Notes under the pieces: generated by a model
Told to the model about the DNA's origin: nothing
Databases searched by the model: none
What the model saw: the letters and a program-made list of their open reading frames with translations, nothing else
Assembly: GCA_028277945.1 (NCBI GenBank)
Contig: JANQFH010000046.1
Location: forward strand, 1 to 38,708
Origin: Oligoflexia bacterium
GTDB lineage: Bacteria; Bdellovibrionota_G; JANQFH01
Length of the DNA: 38,708 nucleotides
Reading direction: 5' to 3'
Position numbers and translations under genes: made by a program
In this document: positions 12,798 to 20,381 of the stretch, one piece after another
How positions within the stretch are numbered: position 1 is the first letter of the stretch
How the letters are laid out: each line of letters begins with the position of its first letter

Positions 12798-13046
12798 ATG
12801 AATTTAGACAACTTTGGTGGACCTGCAGCTGCAGAGCAATACTACAGAAATCTAGAGGAGCCCGAGGTGTGCCCATCTTGCGGAGCGTACGTTGAGTATG
12901 ACGAGGCGTGCCTTGACCCCGATGTGGGTATGTGCTGGTGTGATATGGAGCACCATGAAATTGTAGATTACGTTATTGGTAAGTACGATATTCGGGTTGA
13001 TGCCTACCCGGCTTGTTCACCCGAAGCTTTTTTGATGGGGATATGA
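12798..13046 (+). CDS. Cys-rich putative zinc-finger protein (82 aa)
   Basis: AGGAGGCAGAT precedes the ATG. C25-x2-C28 (CPSCG) and later C38, C46-x-C48 with a following His pair (MEHHEI) make a plausible one-zinc site. The rest is acidic. It is the first gene after an internal promoter. Likely a small protein-binding factor; family not identified. Confidence 0.65.
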   Translation: MNLDNFGGPAAAEQYYRNLEEPEVCPSCGAYVEYDEACLDPDVGMCWCDMEHHEIVDYVIGKYDIRVDAYPACSPEAFLMGI

Positions 13047-13047
13047 T

Positions 13048-13380
13048 ATGAGACGTATTGTTGTAGAAAGCCCGTATGCGGGGAACGTCTATGAGCACAT
13101 CGTCTACGCACGCAGGGCTATGGCTGACTGTCTAGCTCGAGGCGAGGCTCCGTTTGCGAGCCACCTTCTCTATACCCAAGAGGGCGTGCTTTGCGACAAC
13201 ATACCAGAAGAGCGTGAGCTGGGGATACACGCCGGGTTCGCTTGGCGTGACTGTGCTTGTGGCATAGTCTTCTACGTAGATTACGGTTGGAGTAGGGGTA
13301 TGGATGCTGCGTGGGATCTTGCTTGGAAACGCGGCCAGTTACCAATTATTGCCGTGCGAACCATAGGGAGGAATCCATGA
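13048..13380 (+). CDS. DUF7768-like protein (deoxyribosyltransferase-like fold)
   Basis: 110 residues with the signature IVVESPYAGNVYEHIVYARRA near the N-terminus (quoted in part), then the blocks GEAPFASHLLYTQ, EERELGIHAGFAW and DYGWSRGMDAAWDLA. This pattern matches a domain frequent in phages and plasmids that resembles nucleoside 2-deoxyribosyltransferase/DUF4406 proteins (Rossmann-like, N-terminal strand and SPY motif). A role in nucleotide salvage or NAD-type substrates is plausible but unproven. Confidence 0.75.
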   Translation: MRRIVVESPYAGNVYEHIVYARRAMADCLARGEAPFASHLLYTQEGVLCDNIPEERELGIHAGFAWRDCACGIVFYVDYGWSRGMDAAWDLAWKRGQLPIIAVRTIGRNP

Positions 13381-13619
13381 AATGCCCTGAGTGCGGGAGC
13401 GATAATGCTTGGATTGGTGTGCACATACACTGCACGAACAAAGATTGTCGACACTTCGATGAGAAGCTAATGCACCAGGTGTTGGATGAAAATTTAGCCG
13501 AGGCTGTTGAAAAGACTTCAAGCGATTGGGACGAGGATACCAAGCCGTACGGGTACACACGTTTTGTTAGCACAGACGATTTGTCCCTGGCGACTCTAGA
13601 CTGGAGGGATTTGAAGTAG
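13377..13619 (+). CDS. Zinc-ribbon protein (80 aa)
   Basis: ATG 13377 overlaps the previous stop (ATGA). MKCPECGSDNAWIGVHIHC then TNKDC gives C3, C6, C19 and C24, a zinc-ribbon arrangement. The C-terminal half is acidic (KTSSDWDEDTKPYG). Probably binds nucleic acid or a protein partner. No specific family recognised. Confidence 0.65.
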   Translation: MKCPECGSDNAWIGVHIHCTNKDCRHFDEKLMHQVLDENLAEAVEKTSSDWDEDTKPYGYTRFVSTDDLSLATLDWRDLK

Positions 13620-13852
13620 TGGATATTCTGATTGTCGTGACTGCCATACTACAGGTTGTGTCGCTTTTTTACATCAACATACACCAGCGGCCGTTGTATC
13701 CTCTTGTAATTACAGTGTATGTTGGGTATACTATTATTGAGTTGTGGTTAGCGGTTGCGGTAAGTTGGTATATGATACTGTTTGTGGGTATTAATCTGTG
13801 GTCGATTGCAACGGCAATCGTTGGATGGAGGAATAGAGATGGCATACTTTGA
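13619..13852 (+). CDS. Small integral membrane protein (77 aa)
   Basis: GTG start sharing one base with the previous stop. Nearly the whole chain is hydrophobic, with about three predicted membrane helices (roughly 2-20, 26-45 and 48-68) and a short charged C-terminus (WRNRDGIL). It lies in the early operon, so it may alter host membrane functions. A holin is less likely because the lysis genes are 8 kb away. Confidence 0.65.
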   Translation: MDILIVVTAILQVVSLFYINIHQRPLYPLVITVYVGYTIIELWLAVAVSWYMILFVGINLWSIATAIVGWRNRDGIL

Positions 13853-14237
13853 ATTAACATTGGCGGACGAGTTGGCAAGCATGGCGTACCGTAATCGCAC
13901 AATCGATTATGATCGATTTGTTGAGTGTGTGCAGGGGTTCCGCTCTAACCTTGAAGGCGAGCTTAAGGCGGTAGACGGGGCCATCGATGCAGCAAATGGT
14001 GCACTATATTCCCTACATGTTTTCGAGGGTGTTGTGAAAGACTCGTTCATTCTCGAAACAGTGCAGGCGGCTAAACGTAAAGCAAAGCGACACTTGAAGG
14101 AAAGCCTCGGCAATCGAAAGAAGATCATCAAAAAGTGTGACGCGCTTGACAACTATTTACACATACTGCAGGCAAGCCGGGACCCGTGGGACGACATTAC
14201 TGAAGAGCTTGTGGAGTTCGAGGTGGAGACTTTCTGA
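13839..14237 (+). CDS. Helical hypothetical protein (132 aa)
   Basis: ATG 13839 has GGAGG 7 bases upstream and overlaps the membrane protein by 14 bases. Predicted almost all helical with Lys/Arg-rich centre (AAKRKAKRHLKESLGNRKK) and acidic C-terminus (DDITEELVEFEVETF); a long coiled-coil pair is likely. It may bind DNA or serve as an adaptor. Family unknown. Confidence 0.65.
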   Translation: MAYFELTLADELASMAYRNRTIDYDRFVECVQGFRSNLEGELKAVDGAIDAANGALYSLHVFEGVVKDSFILETVQAAKRKAKRHLKESLGNRKKIIKKCDALDNYLHILQASRDPWDDITEELVEFEVETF

Positions 14238-14548
14238 TGCAACCAGAACAAATTCGTGTAACTGACTTTTTAGCCGGACGGTTGTGTGACCGAGAAGCAG
14301 AACTGCTTGAGCTCAAACAGGAGCTGGCGTGGTGGCTTAAGGATCGACAGATCGACATTCGTCAGATGCGTAAAGCGTATTACGCTAAAGAGAATTGTTG
14401 CTTTCGCATCACCTTTGGAGACAGCTTCGGAGCTGTCCACACATTCTACCACAACATTCCATTTGACTTGTTTGAAGACCTTTACCCCGAAGACCTCGAG
14501 CACGTAACCCACGCACTCTCCACTACAAGGATTTCCATTCAACCATGA
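14237..14548 (+). CDS. Hypothetical protein upstream of DNA polymerase (103 aa)
   Basis: Shares one base with the previous stop. N-terminal helical section (REAELLELKQELAWWLKDRQ) and a mixed C-terminal part (CFRITFGDSFGAVHTFYHN). It overlaps the polymerase start by four bases, so the two proteins are made in coupled fashion. It might be a polymerase accessory, but no family is recognised. Confidence 0.65.
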   Translation: MQPEQIRVTDFLAGRLCDREAELLELKQELAWWLKDRQIDIRQMRKAYYAKENCCFRITFGDSFGAVHTFYHNIPFDLFEDLYPEDLEHVTHALSTTRISIQP

Positions 14549-16479
14549 AACGCAACGCGCTGGCTTTAGATTGTGAAACGTTCCTTATCAAGCCAGGAGA
14601 AATGTCTCCGCGCATGGTCTGCCTTTCTTGGGCGTCTTTGCGAAACGGGAAGTCCGGAGTCCTGCACGCCGAACAGGCCGAGAGCTTCCTGCGTAAAGCC
14701 TTACACACCCCCGACATGGAGCTGGTGTTCCACAACGCCCCGTTCGACTTGTTGGTTATCCGGCGGGCCTTTCCCCAGCTCACCCAGCGCATCTACGAGC
14801 TGTTGGACGCAGGGCAGATTCGGGACACCGCCATTCGACAGAAGATCGGAGACATAGCCACCGGGGTCTACAGGGGCTACGAAACGGACGATGGGGACTG
14901 GGTGGCACACGGCTACTCACTCGCAGCGCTCGCCAAACGACACCTAGGCTGGGACCTAGACAAGACTACATGGCGTACAGGGTACGGGGAATTGTACGAC
15001 ACGCCGCTTGACCGCTGGCCCGCCGGGGCAATTGAATATGCCCGGCGCGATAGCGAGGCAACGGCTGGGGTGTTTAGTAAGCAGAAAGATTTTGATTTAG
15101 TTGAGCCTGATCGGGTATGGTTCGATTTTGTTTTGTATCACATGGCACGCATTGGCCTGCGTGTTGAGCCTGATCGGGTAGCTGAGCTTGAAGCCAAAAC
15201 GCTGAAGGCCATCCGTGGCAAGGAGCCGGGGCTTCAGAAAGCTGGTTACTTACGTGTTACCAATTTGAAAGCAGTGCAACAAATTGATCTCTTTAGCGGC
15301 GATACGGCTGAGCCGGAGTATAGTGTGAACACTGGGCAGGTTAGAGAGGCCGTGCAGATGCAGTTGGTTAAAAAGGGGATCAAAGAAATTCGCACATCAG
15401 AAACAGGGTTGGTCAAGATTGATAAGGTCAACTGCCGCCTAGCCGGAACACCCAACCTGCAAAAGTTTGCGGACTACAAGGAGCTCATTGCAGTACGCAA
15501 CAAAGACCTGGTGTTTCTGCGCAAGGGGGTAGAGGATGGCGCCATTCATACACGTTTTGATTCTGTGCTTGCAACAGGTCGCACCTCTAGCAGCAGCCCC
15601 AACGTTCAGAATATTCGACGCTTCCCCGGAATCCGGGAGTGTTTTGTGCCTCGTCCTGGCTTTGTCTATTTGGACTGTGACTATGGTAGTGCAGAGCTGC
15701 ACACCCTAGCTCAGACATGTTTAGATCTTTTTGGTAAGTCGCGCCTTGCCCAAGTTTTGAACGAGGGCAAGGACGCTCACGTAGCAATGGGTGCCAATAT
15801 TCTGGGGTGCACGTACAGAGAGCTGATGGGCCGTATTGAGTCCGGGGATAAAGACGCCAAGCTGTACCGCCAAATAGCCAAGGGGCCGAACTACGGGTTC
15901 CCTGGTGGGATGGGTGCTGTGAAGTTCGTGGAGTACATTGAGGCGCAGGGCGGGTCTTGGAAAGAGGCGGTGAAGATTTTTACGGCGGATCGCAAATGGA
16001 AGTATTGGAGAAAAAAACAGAAGCATGATGCAATACACAAAGACGACCGCGTGTTTGCTGCAGCTTGCCTAAAAGAGATTTGGAAAAAGACTTGGCCCGA
16101 GACTAAACTTCTGTTCGAATATGTGCACGGTCGGGTGGAGGCGGGTCAGCCCATCGTACTGACCAGGACAAAACGTGAGCGCTTGTCAGATCGGTTCACC
16201 GCATCCTGCAACTATTTGTTCCAGGGCCCAGCGGCCGACGGCGCGGCCCTGGCTGGCCGGGCTCTGCACAATGCCTGCTACCGTGACCCCGCAAATATCC
16301 TACACGGGTGTACACTTGTACACTTTGTGCACGATCAGTACATGGTTGAGGCACCTCCGGAAAAAGCAGAAAAAGCCCTTGACGAGATGGTCAAAATAAT
16401 GCAGACTGAATTTAATAGGATAACACCTGACGTAAAAGTTTCGGTTGATGGTGGAATCAAAAAGGAGTGGTCGAAATGA
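14545..16479 (+). CDS. DNA polymerase, family A, with 3'-5' exonuclease
   Basis: 644 residues. The exonuclease domain has D9-x-E11 (Exo I), HNAPFD (63-68, Exo II) and YARRD (165-169, Exo III). The polymerase domain has TGRTSS (344-349), motif A DYGSAEL (379-385), motif B R442-x3-K446-x3-Y450 and motif C HDQ (596-598). Three substitutions relative to E. coli Pol I: F762 is Tyr (Y450), Y766 is Gly (G454), and the motif C Glu883 is Gln (Q598). There is no 5'-nuclease domain. This is the replicase, followed in the operon by the helicase and resolvase. ATG overlaps the preceding gene. Confidence 0.95.
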   Translation: MKRNALALDCETFLIKPGEMSPRMVCLSWASLRNGKSGVLHAEQAESFLRKALHTPDMELVFHNAPFDLLVIRRAFPQLTQRIYELLDAGQIRDTAIRQKIGDIATGVYRGYETDDGDWVAHGYSLAALAKRHLGWDLDKTTWRTGYGELYDTPLDRWPAGAIEYARRDSEATAGVFSKQKDFDLVEPDRVWFDFVLYHMARIGLRVEPDRVAELEAKTLKAIRGKEPGLQKAGYLRVTNLKAVQQIDLFSGDTAEPEYSVNTGQVREAVQMQLVKKGIKEIRTSETGLVKIDKVNCRLAGTPNLQKFADYKELIAVRNKDLVFLRKGVEDGAIHTRFDSVLATGRTSSSSPNVQNIRRFPGIRECFVPRPGFVYLDCDYGSAELHTLAQTCLDLFGKSRLAQVLNEGKDAHVAMGANILGCTYRELMGRIESGDKDAKLYRQIAKGPNYGFPGGMGAVKFVEYIEAQGGSWKEAVKIFTADRKWKYWRKKQKHDAIHKDDRVFAAACLKEIWKKTWPETKLLFEYVHGRVEAGQPIVLTRTKRERLSDRFTASCNYLFQGPAADGAALAGRALHNACYRDPANILHGCTLVHFVHDQYMVEAPPEKAEKALDEMVKIMQTEFNRITPDVKVSVDGGIKKEWSK

Positions 16480-16676
16480 GGGACATCCCCGAAGATGCAA
16501 ATTGCTTGATTGAGTATGATATCTCTGAGCTTAAGCGCATTGCAACAAACCTGGAGAGGCAGTCGTGGGAGCGCAAGTCTTCGGCTATGCGTAAGGCTGC
16601 AAGCATCATCCGACACACAGCTACTATACTAGAATCTCAGATGAATACATCACGGAAAAAAGCAAGCCCGTTTTGA
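16476..16676 (+). CDS. Hypothetical helical protein (66 aa)
   Basis: ATGA overlap with the polymerase and GGAG upstream. Basic, helical (ISELKRIATNLERQSWERKS). Its opening lines up with the next gene product: both carry a (D/E)LKRIA-like or ELRKIA-like helix, suggesting the two are diverged copies. Role unknown; the position between polymerase and helicase suggests a replication accessory. Confidence 0.6.
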   Translation: MRDIPEDANCLIEYDISELKRIATNLERQSWERKSSAMRKAASIIRHTATILESQMNTSRKKASPF

Positions 16677-16691
16677 GCCAAAGGAGGAGGC

Positions 16692-16871
16692 ATGAAAGTG
16701 GAAACTGTTATTGAGAGCTTGGACCTAACTATCACTGAACTGCGCAAGATCGCAAAGAGGGATCCCGCAAAGCGCCCCCACCTGCACGCTGCAGTCACAA
16801 ACCTCAGGAACGCCCAGCTTCTAATCAACGAGACAGTGGACCCGTCCAATGCTAGAGGGAGGCTGTTCTAG
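16692..16871 (+). CDS. Small basic helical protein (59 aa)
   Basis: Strong ribosome site AGGAGGAGG before ATG 16692. Sequence begins MKVETVIESLDLTITELRKI and contains a Lys/Arg/His-rich centre (KRDPAKRPHLHAAVTNLRN). It has an ELRKIA helix like that of the upstream 66-residue protein. Possibly a helicase partner, since its stop overlaps the helicase start (TAGTG). Confidence 0.6.
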   Translation: MKVETVIESLDLTITELRKIAKRDPAKRPHLHAAVTNLRNAQLLINETVDPSNARGRLF

Positions 16872-17881
16872 TGGCCCATTCTCTTTGGGACATAACGGAG
16901 TCAGGACAGGCGGAGGAGAAAGCACCACGGGCTGTTACCGCTTGTCGGGCTGTGAGCAAGGCCGTGGCGGAGTACGGGGTTGCTACCGGCACCCCGCCTA
17001 ACTTGTTTCCGATGGGACTCGAGCTTGTTGACAAGGTCCTTGGGGGGCTAAGCCCTCGCATGCTCACGGTCGTGTCGGCGCGCACCGGGGTGGGCAAGTC
17101 ATCACTCGCTCTGAACTGCGCGTTCAGCGCGGCAAGGCAGGGCACTAAGGCTGGCATTGTGTTTGTTGAGGATCCTATCGAGATGGTAGGAACACGCATT
17201 GCAGCAAGACTGTCGGGCGTGAACGACGTGAAGATACGCACAGGTCGCATGTCCGAAGAGGAGCGGGCCAAAGTGCTAGATGTTGTGGAAGAGGTGGCAG
17301 ACCTGCCCCTATATGTAGTGGATGCGGTTTCGGCTAGCATAGACGCGGTAATCTCGGCTGCGCATGACTTGGTCACTCAAGGGTGCAAGGTCATTTACAT
17401 TGACTATCTCCAAGCAATATACGTACCCGAGGTGCATGGCATTTTTGAGGCAACCCGCGTCAAGCTGGATAAGTTCAACGACTTTATGAAGATGGGCGAG
17501 TTCTGTCTGGTGGCAGTGTCAATGATGAACCGCCCTATCAAAGGCAAAGAGGATGCGCCCGCAACCCGATACGACAACAAGGGTTCCGGCGATATTGAAA
17601 ACGGAGCTAAGCTGTTGGTGGTAGCAGAGCGTCAAGGCGAGCTGGTTAGTGTGAGAATCGAGAAGAACAATTTCGGGCCGGAAGGGGACTCGATGTTATT
17701 TAGGAGAGGTGATGATGGGCAACTCTACCCGACGAGAACAACAATACGTGAAGATAATAGCGATCGACCCAGGCAAGAAAGCCGGCCTCGCAGTGATGGA
17801 CGTCAAGGGAAAACTGCTGCGGTCGAGGGCAGTCGATCTCAACAAGCCGAGTGGTGGGCAGAAAATCAAGGGCGATGTTGA
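16871..17881 (+). CDS. DnaB-like replicative helicase (RecA-fold ATPase)
   Basis: 336 residues from GTG 16871. Walker A SARTGVGKS (69-77), catalytic Glu candidate E100 (FVEDP) and Walker B VIYIDYLQ (174-181, D178). The segment where DnaB proteins have SQLNR reads SMMNRP, losing the usual Gln. There is no N-terminal primase-interaction or primase domain. The Arg/Gln/Ser-rich C-terminal tail (about residues 280-336) is encoded in the 170-base overlap with the resolvase gene and looks overprinted. Works with the family A polymerase as the fork helicase. Confidence 0.9.
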   Translation: MAHSLWDITESGQAEEKAPRAVTACRAVSKAVAEYGVATGTPPNLFPMGLELVDKVLGGLSPRMLTVVSARTGVGKSSLALNCAFSAARQGTKAGIVFVEDPIEMVGTRIAARLSGVNDVKIRTGRMSEEERAKVLDVVEEVADLPLYVVDAVSASIDAVISAAHDLVTQGCKVIYIDYLQAIYVPEVHGIFEATRVKLDKFNDFMKMGEFCLVAVSMMNRPIKGKEDAPATRYDNKGSGDIENGAKLLVVAERQGELVSVRIEKNNFGPEGDSMLFRRGDDGQLYPTRTTIREDNSDRPRQESRPRSDGRQGKTAAVEGSRSQQAEWWAENQGRC

Positions 17882-18167
17882 GGTTGTTATGGAGCGCGGT
17901 GGTTGGGCCTCTTCTCGGAATGCTTTTCATTTGGGTGTTCATGCGGGGGTTCTACTGGAGCGTCTTGGGCTGTTTGGAAAAAAGATTTTCTACGTCTTGC
18001 CCAAAGTCTGGAAGAAGGCCGTGCTTGGCGACGGCAATGCCAGCAAAGACGATGTCGTTCAGTGGGCAGAAGAGCAAGGGGTCGAGGTGCAAACGCACGA
18101 TGAAGCAGAGGCAATTGCGATGGGCCGCTACCACGCAGCAGAAAGGTTGAACAATGACAAGAAGTAA
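17712..18167 (+). CDS. RuvC-like Holliday junction resolvase
   Basis: 151 residues. RNase H-type catalytic residues: D19 in KIIAIDPGKKAGLAV, E61 in VVMERGG, and D130 with E133 in HDEAEAIAMG (the usual last Asp is Glu). It resolves branched DNA before packaging and during recombination. ATG 17712 has AGGAG 5 bases upstream; ATG 17715 and GTG 17748 are alternatives. The first 170 bases, including the D19 codon, overlap the helicase C-terminus in another frame. Confidence 0.88.
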   Translation: MMGNSTRREQQYVKIIAIDPGKKAGLAVMDVKGKLLRSRAVDLNKPSGGQKIKGDVEVVMERGGWASSRNAFHLGVHAGVLLERLGLFGKKIFYVLPKVWKKAVLGDGNASKDDVVQWAEEQGVEVQTHDEAEAIAMGRYHAAERLNNDKK

Positions 18168-18954
18168 ACAAGCGCTAATACTCGGAGACATTCACGTACC
18201 GTATGAAAACAAAACAGCCCTGCGCCTGGTCCGCAAGATTGTTAAACATCTGGACAAAAGTCTCACACATGTAATATCTGTGGGGGATATGTGCGATGCC
18301 TATTCGGCTAGCCGCTTTGACAAGAACCCGGAACGTAAATACAGACTTCAAGACGAGATTGATCTGACTGTCGCCCTGGCGCAAAAGATAAAAGGTTGGT
18401 GCCCCGAGAAGACTCGGTGCGTAATAACTCTCGGCAATCACGAGGTGCGCATTGACAAACTGGCAGCTAAACTCTACGAAGACCTAGGACATGTTCGTTC
18501 CCTTCAGCTTGCCCGAGGGCTCGAGGCTGCGGGCTGGGAAGTATTTCCTTACCGGCAGAGCTATTTCCTTACCGACCACTTCGCAATAACTCATGACTTT
18601 GAACGAGCTGGCAAGACAGCTTTACAAAACGCAGTCGCGGACTGCGGGGTAAGTATCGCATTTGGCCACACGCATAACGCCGGCACTTGGTATACCGGCT
18701 CGGTGCACGACTCAACCAAGATGGCCATCAACGTGGGCTGGCTTGGGGACCACCGTTTTGTGGACTACCGACACGCCATCAAAGCCAAACGCGGCTACAT
18801 CCTGGGTGTAGGACTTGTCTCGCTAGGTCCGGACGGACTATTCAGCGCAGACTTCATACCTTTCATTGAGCGCGGTCGACAGATGTGGGCTTGTGTGCAC
18901 GGCGAATGGATTCATGTTTTATCAACCGACCGTGAAGTTAGAGGCGAACTATGA
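18154..18954 (+). CDS. Calcineurin-like metallophosphoesterase
   Basis: 266 residues with the full motif set: GDIHVP (D12, H14), GDMCD (D45), GNHE (95-98 region), H147 in THD, and GHTH (171-174). These form the di-metal centre of the family. Phage members may act on nucleic acid ends, nucleotides or protein phosphates. The setting between resolvase and exonuclease favours a DNA- or nucleotide-directed phosphoesterase. Starts 14 bases inside the resolvase gene. Confidence 0.9.
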   Translation: MTRSKQALILGDIHVPYENKTALRLVRKIVKHLDKSLTHVISVGDMCDAYSASRFDKNPERKYRLQDEIDLTVALAQKIKGWCPEKTRCVITLGNHEVRIDKLAAKLYEDLGHVRSLQLARGLEAAGWEVFPYRQSYFLTDHFAITHDFERAGKTALQNAVADCGVSIAFGHTHNAGTWYTGSVHDSTKMAINVGWLGDHRFVDYRHAIKAKRGYILGVGLVSLGPDGLFSADFIPFIERGRQMWACVHGEWIHVLSTDREVRGEL

Positions 18955-19454
18955 CACTTATTGCGGCATGGCTCGAGGACGAGCACTACCATCTCGCTGC
19001 CGACACAAAAGGCACGGCAGGAAATCAATCCGAATATTACCGAACGAAGATACGAACCTTCGGCCCGCAGGTCGCCATGGCATGTGCGGGGGATCCCGGC
19101 CCGTCCCTCGTGTTCGAGGCCGGGCGCATCGATCGCTGCAAGGTGAAGGATGCGCGTGCTGTGTACAAACACGTGTGGGCTCCGTACCTGAACGAGCGTG
19201 GGCGTTACGCTCCAGCTCATGGGGATGACGGCGTAGAGGGCTTGGTGGTAACACCCGAAGGTATCTTTATTTGCGAGCACCTGGGGGCGGTCTACCAGCC
19301 GCAATGCGCAATGGTGTTCGTAGGCTCAGGTTCAGAGTTTGCCACGGGCTTTGTTGCCAACGGTGACCTTGACATTCCGAAACTCTTTGACAGATGTAGT
19401 ATCGCAATCCCGTCTGTGGGTAGCAGCTATGTACAAGTTTCGGTGAAGCTATGA
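18951..19454 (+). CDS. HslV/proteasome-like Ntn-hydrolase
   Basis: 167 residues, near the length of HslV (about 175). After Met removal the chain starts TLIAAW. Aligned by eye with E. coli HslV, T1, D17 (LAADT), T21, G23 and N24 fall at identical positions, K32 sits one residue from catalytic K33, and FVGSGSEFA (about 123-131) matches the IGSGG-x-YA loop. The AGD segment after the Lys also fits. This supports an N-terminal Thr hydrolase. No ATPase partner (HslU) is encoded, so it may use host HslU or act alone on peptides or small amides. Confidence 0.75.
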   Translation: MTLIAAWLEDEHYHLAADTKGTAGNQSEYYRTKIRTFGPQVAMACAGDPGPSLVFEAGRIDRCKVKDARAVYKHVWAPYLNERGRYAPAHGDDGVEGLVVTPEGIFICEHLGAVYQPQCAMVFVGSGSEFATGFVANGDLDIPKLFDRCSIAIPSVGSSYVQVSVKL

Positions 19455-20161
19455 CCAAAGCCTGTGAACCTGTGTGCAGCTCAACAGACAGAGCGATCTG
19501 GCTTGAAGCTCGCCGCGACCTGATAGGGGCGAGCGACAAACTAGATCGTAACACCCTCTTAGAAAAGGTTGGAGCTAAGGAGCCGTACGGTGGCAACAAG
19601 TGGTCCTTTATGGGGACCATGCTTGAAGCTCCTGCAATACGAGCTTTCTCCCTTTGGACTGGCATGCGCACCAGACCCCACGGCACCCTGCTTCGCTCCA
19701 CCAAGTGGCCTTTTTTGGGGGCCACGTTGGATGGGCTGTGCAAGATGCCCGGCACCGATAGGGGGCGACAGAAAATGCAACGCTACCTAGAGGGGGACCT
19801 TGGGCTCGATCCGCTTGATGTGCAGATTATGTTGCGCGACCAGAAGCTGGCCGGGCTGGAGATTAAGTGCCCGGTCTATCGCAAGCTCCCAGAGTGGGCG
19901 GAGACGGAGACCAAGAAGTACTATCGCACAAAGAAGGATTATGAGCACTTTGTACGTGTGGCTGATAAGCCACCAAAAGACTACTACACGCAAGTCCAAC
20001 ACCAAATGTTGGTAACTGGCTTGCAAGTTGTCTGGCTTGTTGGTATGATAGGTGGAGAGCATTTGGTAGCCCACAGGATAGAAGCCAACGCCGAGGCCCA
20101 GAGACGGCGATTAGAGGCATGTGAAAAGTTCTGGGAAAGGGTGAGAAATTACAATGTCTGA
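19451..20161 (+). CDS. YqaJ/lambda-exonuclease-type recombinase nuclease
   Basis: 236 residues with the PD-(D/E)xK core: RDLIGASD (22-29), E59 in TMLEAPA, D94 in ATLDGL, E137-x-K139 in GLEIKCP and a C-terminal Gln-rich helix YYTQVQHQM. This is a 5'-3' dsDNA exonuclease that prepares 3' overhangs for the ERF annealing protein encoded two genes downstream. Overlaps both neighbours by a few bases. Confidence 0.9.
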   Translation: MTKACEPVCSSTDRAIWLEARRDLIGASDKLDRNTLLEKVGAKEPYGGNKWSFMGTMLEAPAIRAFSLWTGMRTRPHGTLLRSTKWPFLGATLDGLCKMPGTDRGRQKMQRYLEGDLGLDPLDVQIMLRDQKLAGLEIKCPVYRKLPEWAETETKKYYRTKKDYEHFVRVADKPPKDYYTQVQHQMLVTGLQVVWLVGMIGGEHLVAHRIEANAEAQRRRLEACEKFWERVRNYNV

Positions 20162-20381
20162 TACAGAAGCACTAGAACTAGACATAAATGAAACTGCCAC
20201 GGCGTTGGCGCATCGCATGAAAAAGGACCATGGCAACATGGCGTTTCCGGCAACTCTTGCGGCAGCAGCGCTTCTAGGATTATCACACAATTTCAGTCCT
20301 GATGAAATGAGTGAAATCTTATTAACTATTTGCGAAGAGTATCGGGAGATGCTAGACTATTATCAGAAGGGGATTAACTGA
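20154..20381 (+). CDS. Hypothetical protein between exonuclease and annealing protein (75 aa)
   Basis: Helical, slightly acidic (MSDTEALELDINETATALAH) with a hydrophobic centre (FPATLAAAALLGL) too short and polar-flanked to be a clear membrane helix. Its position inside the recombination pair suggests an accessory role. Overlaps both genes. Family not recognised. Confidence 0.65.
   Translation: MSDTEALELDINETATALAHRMKKDHGNMAFPATLAAAALLGLSHNFSPDEMSEILLTICEEYREMLDYYQKGIN

Noticed and set aside
14121..14175. TTGACA followed by CATACT inside 13839-14237 as a promoter
   Set aside because: The spacing does not give a good -10 and the site lies within a coding region with no start nearby.
20301..20330. 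CTGATGA-like ribozyme core
   Set aside because: Only the heptamer is present, inside a gene; the flanking stems and GAAA needed for a hammerhead are missing.
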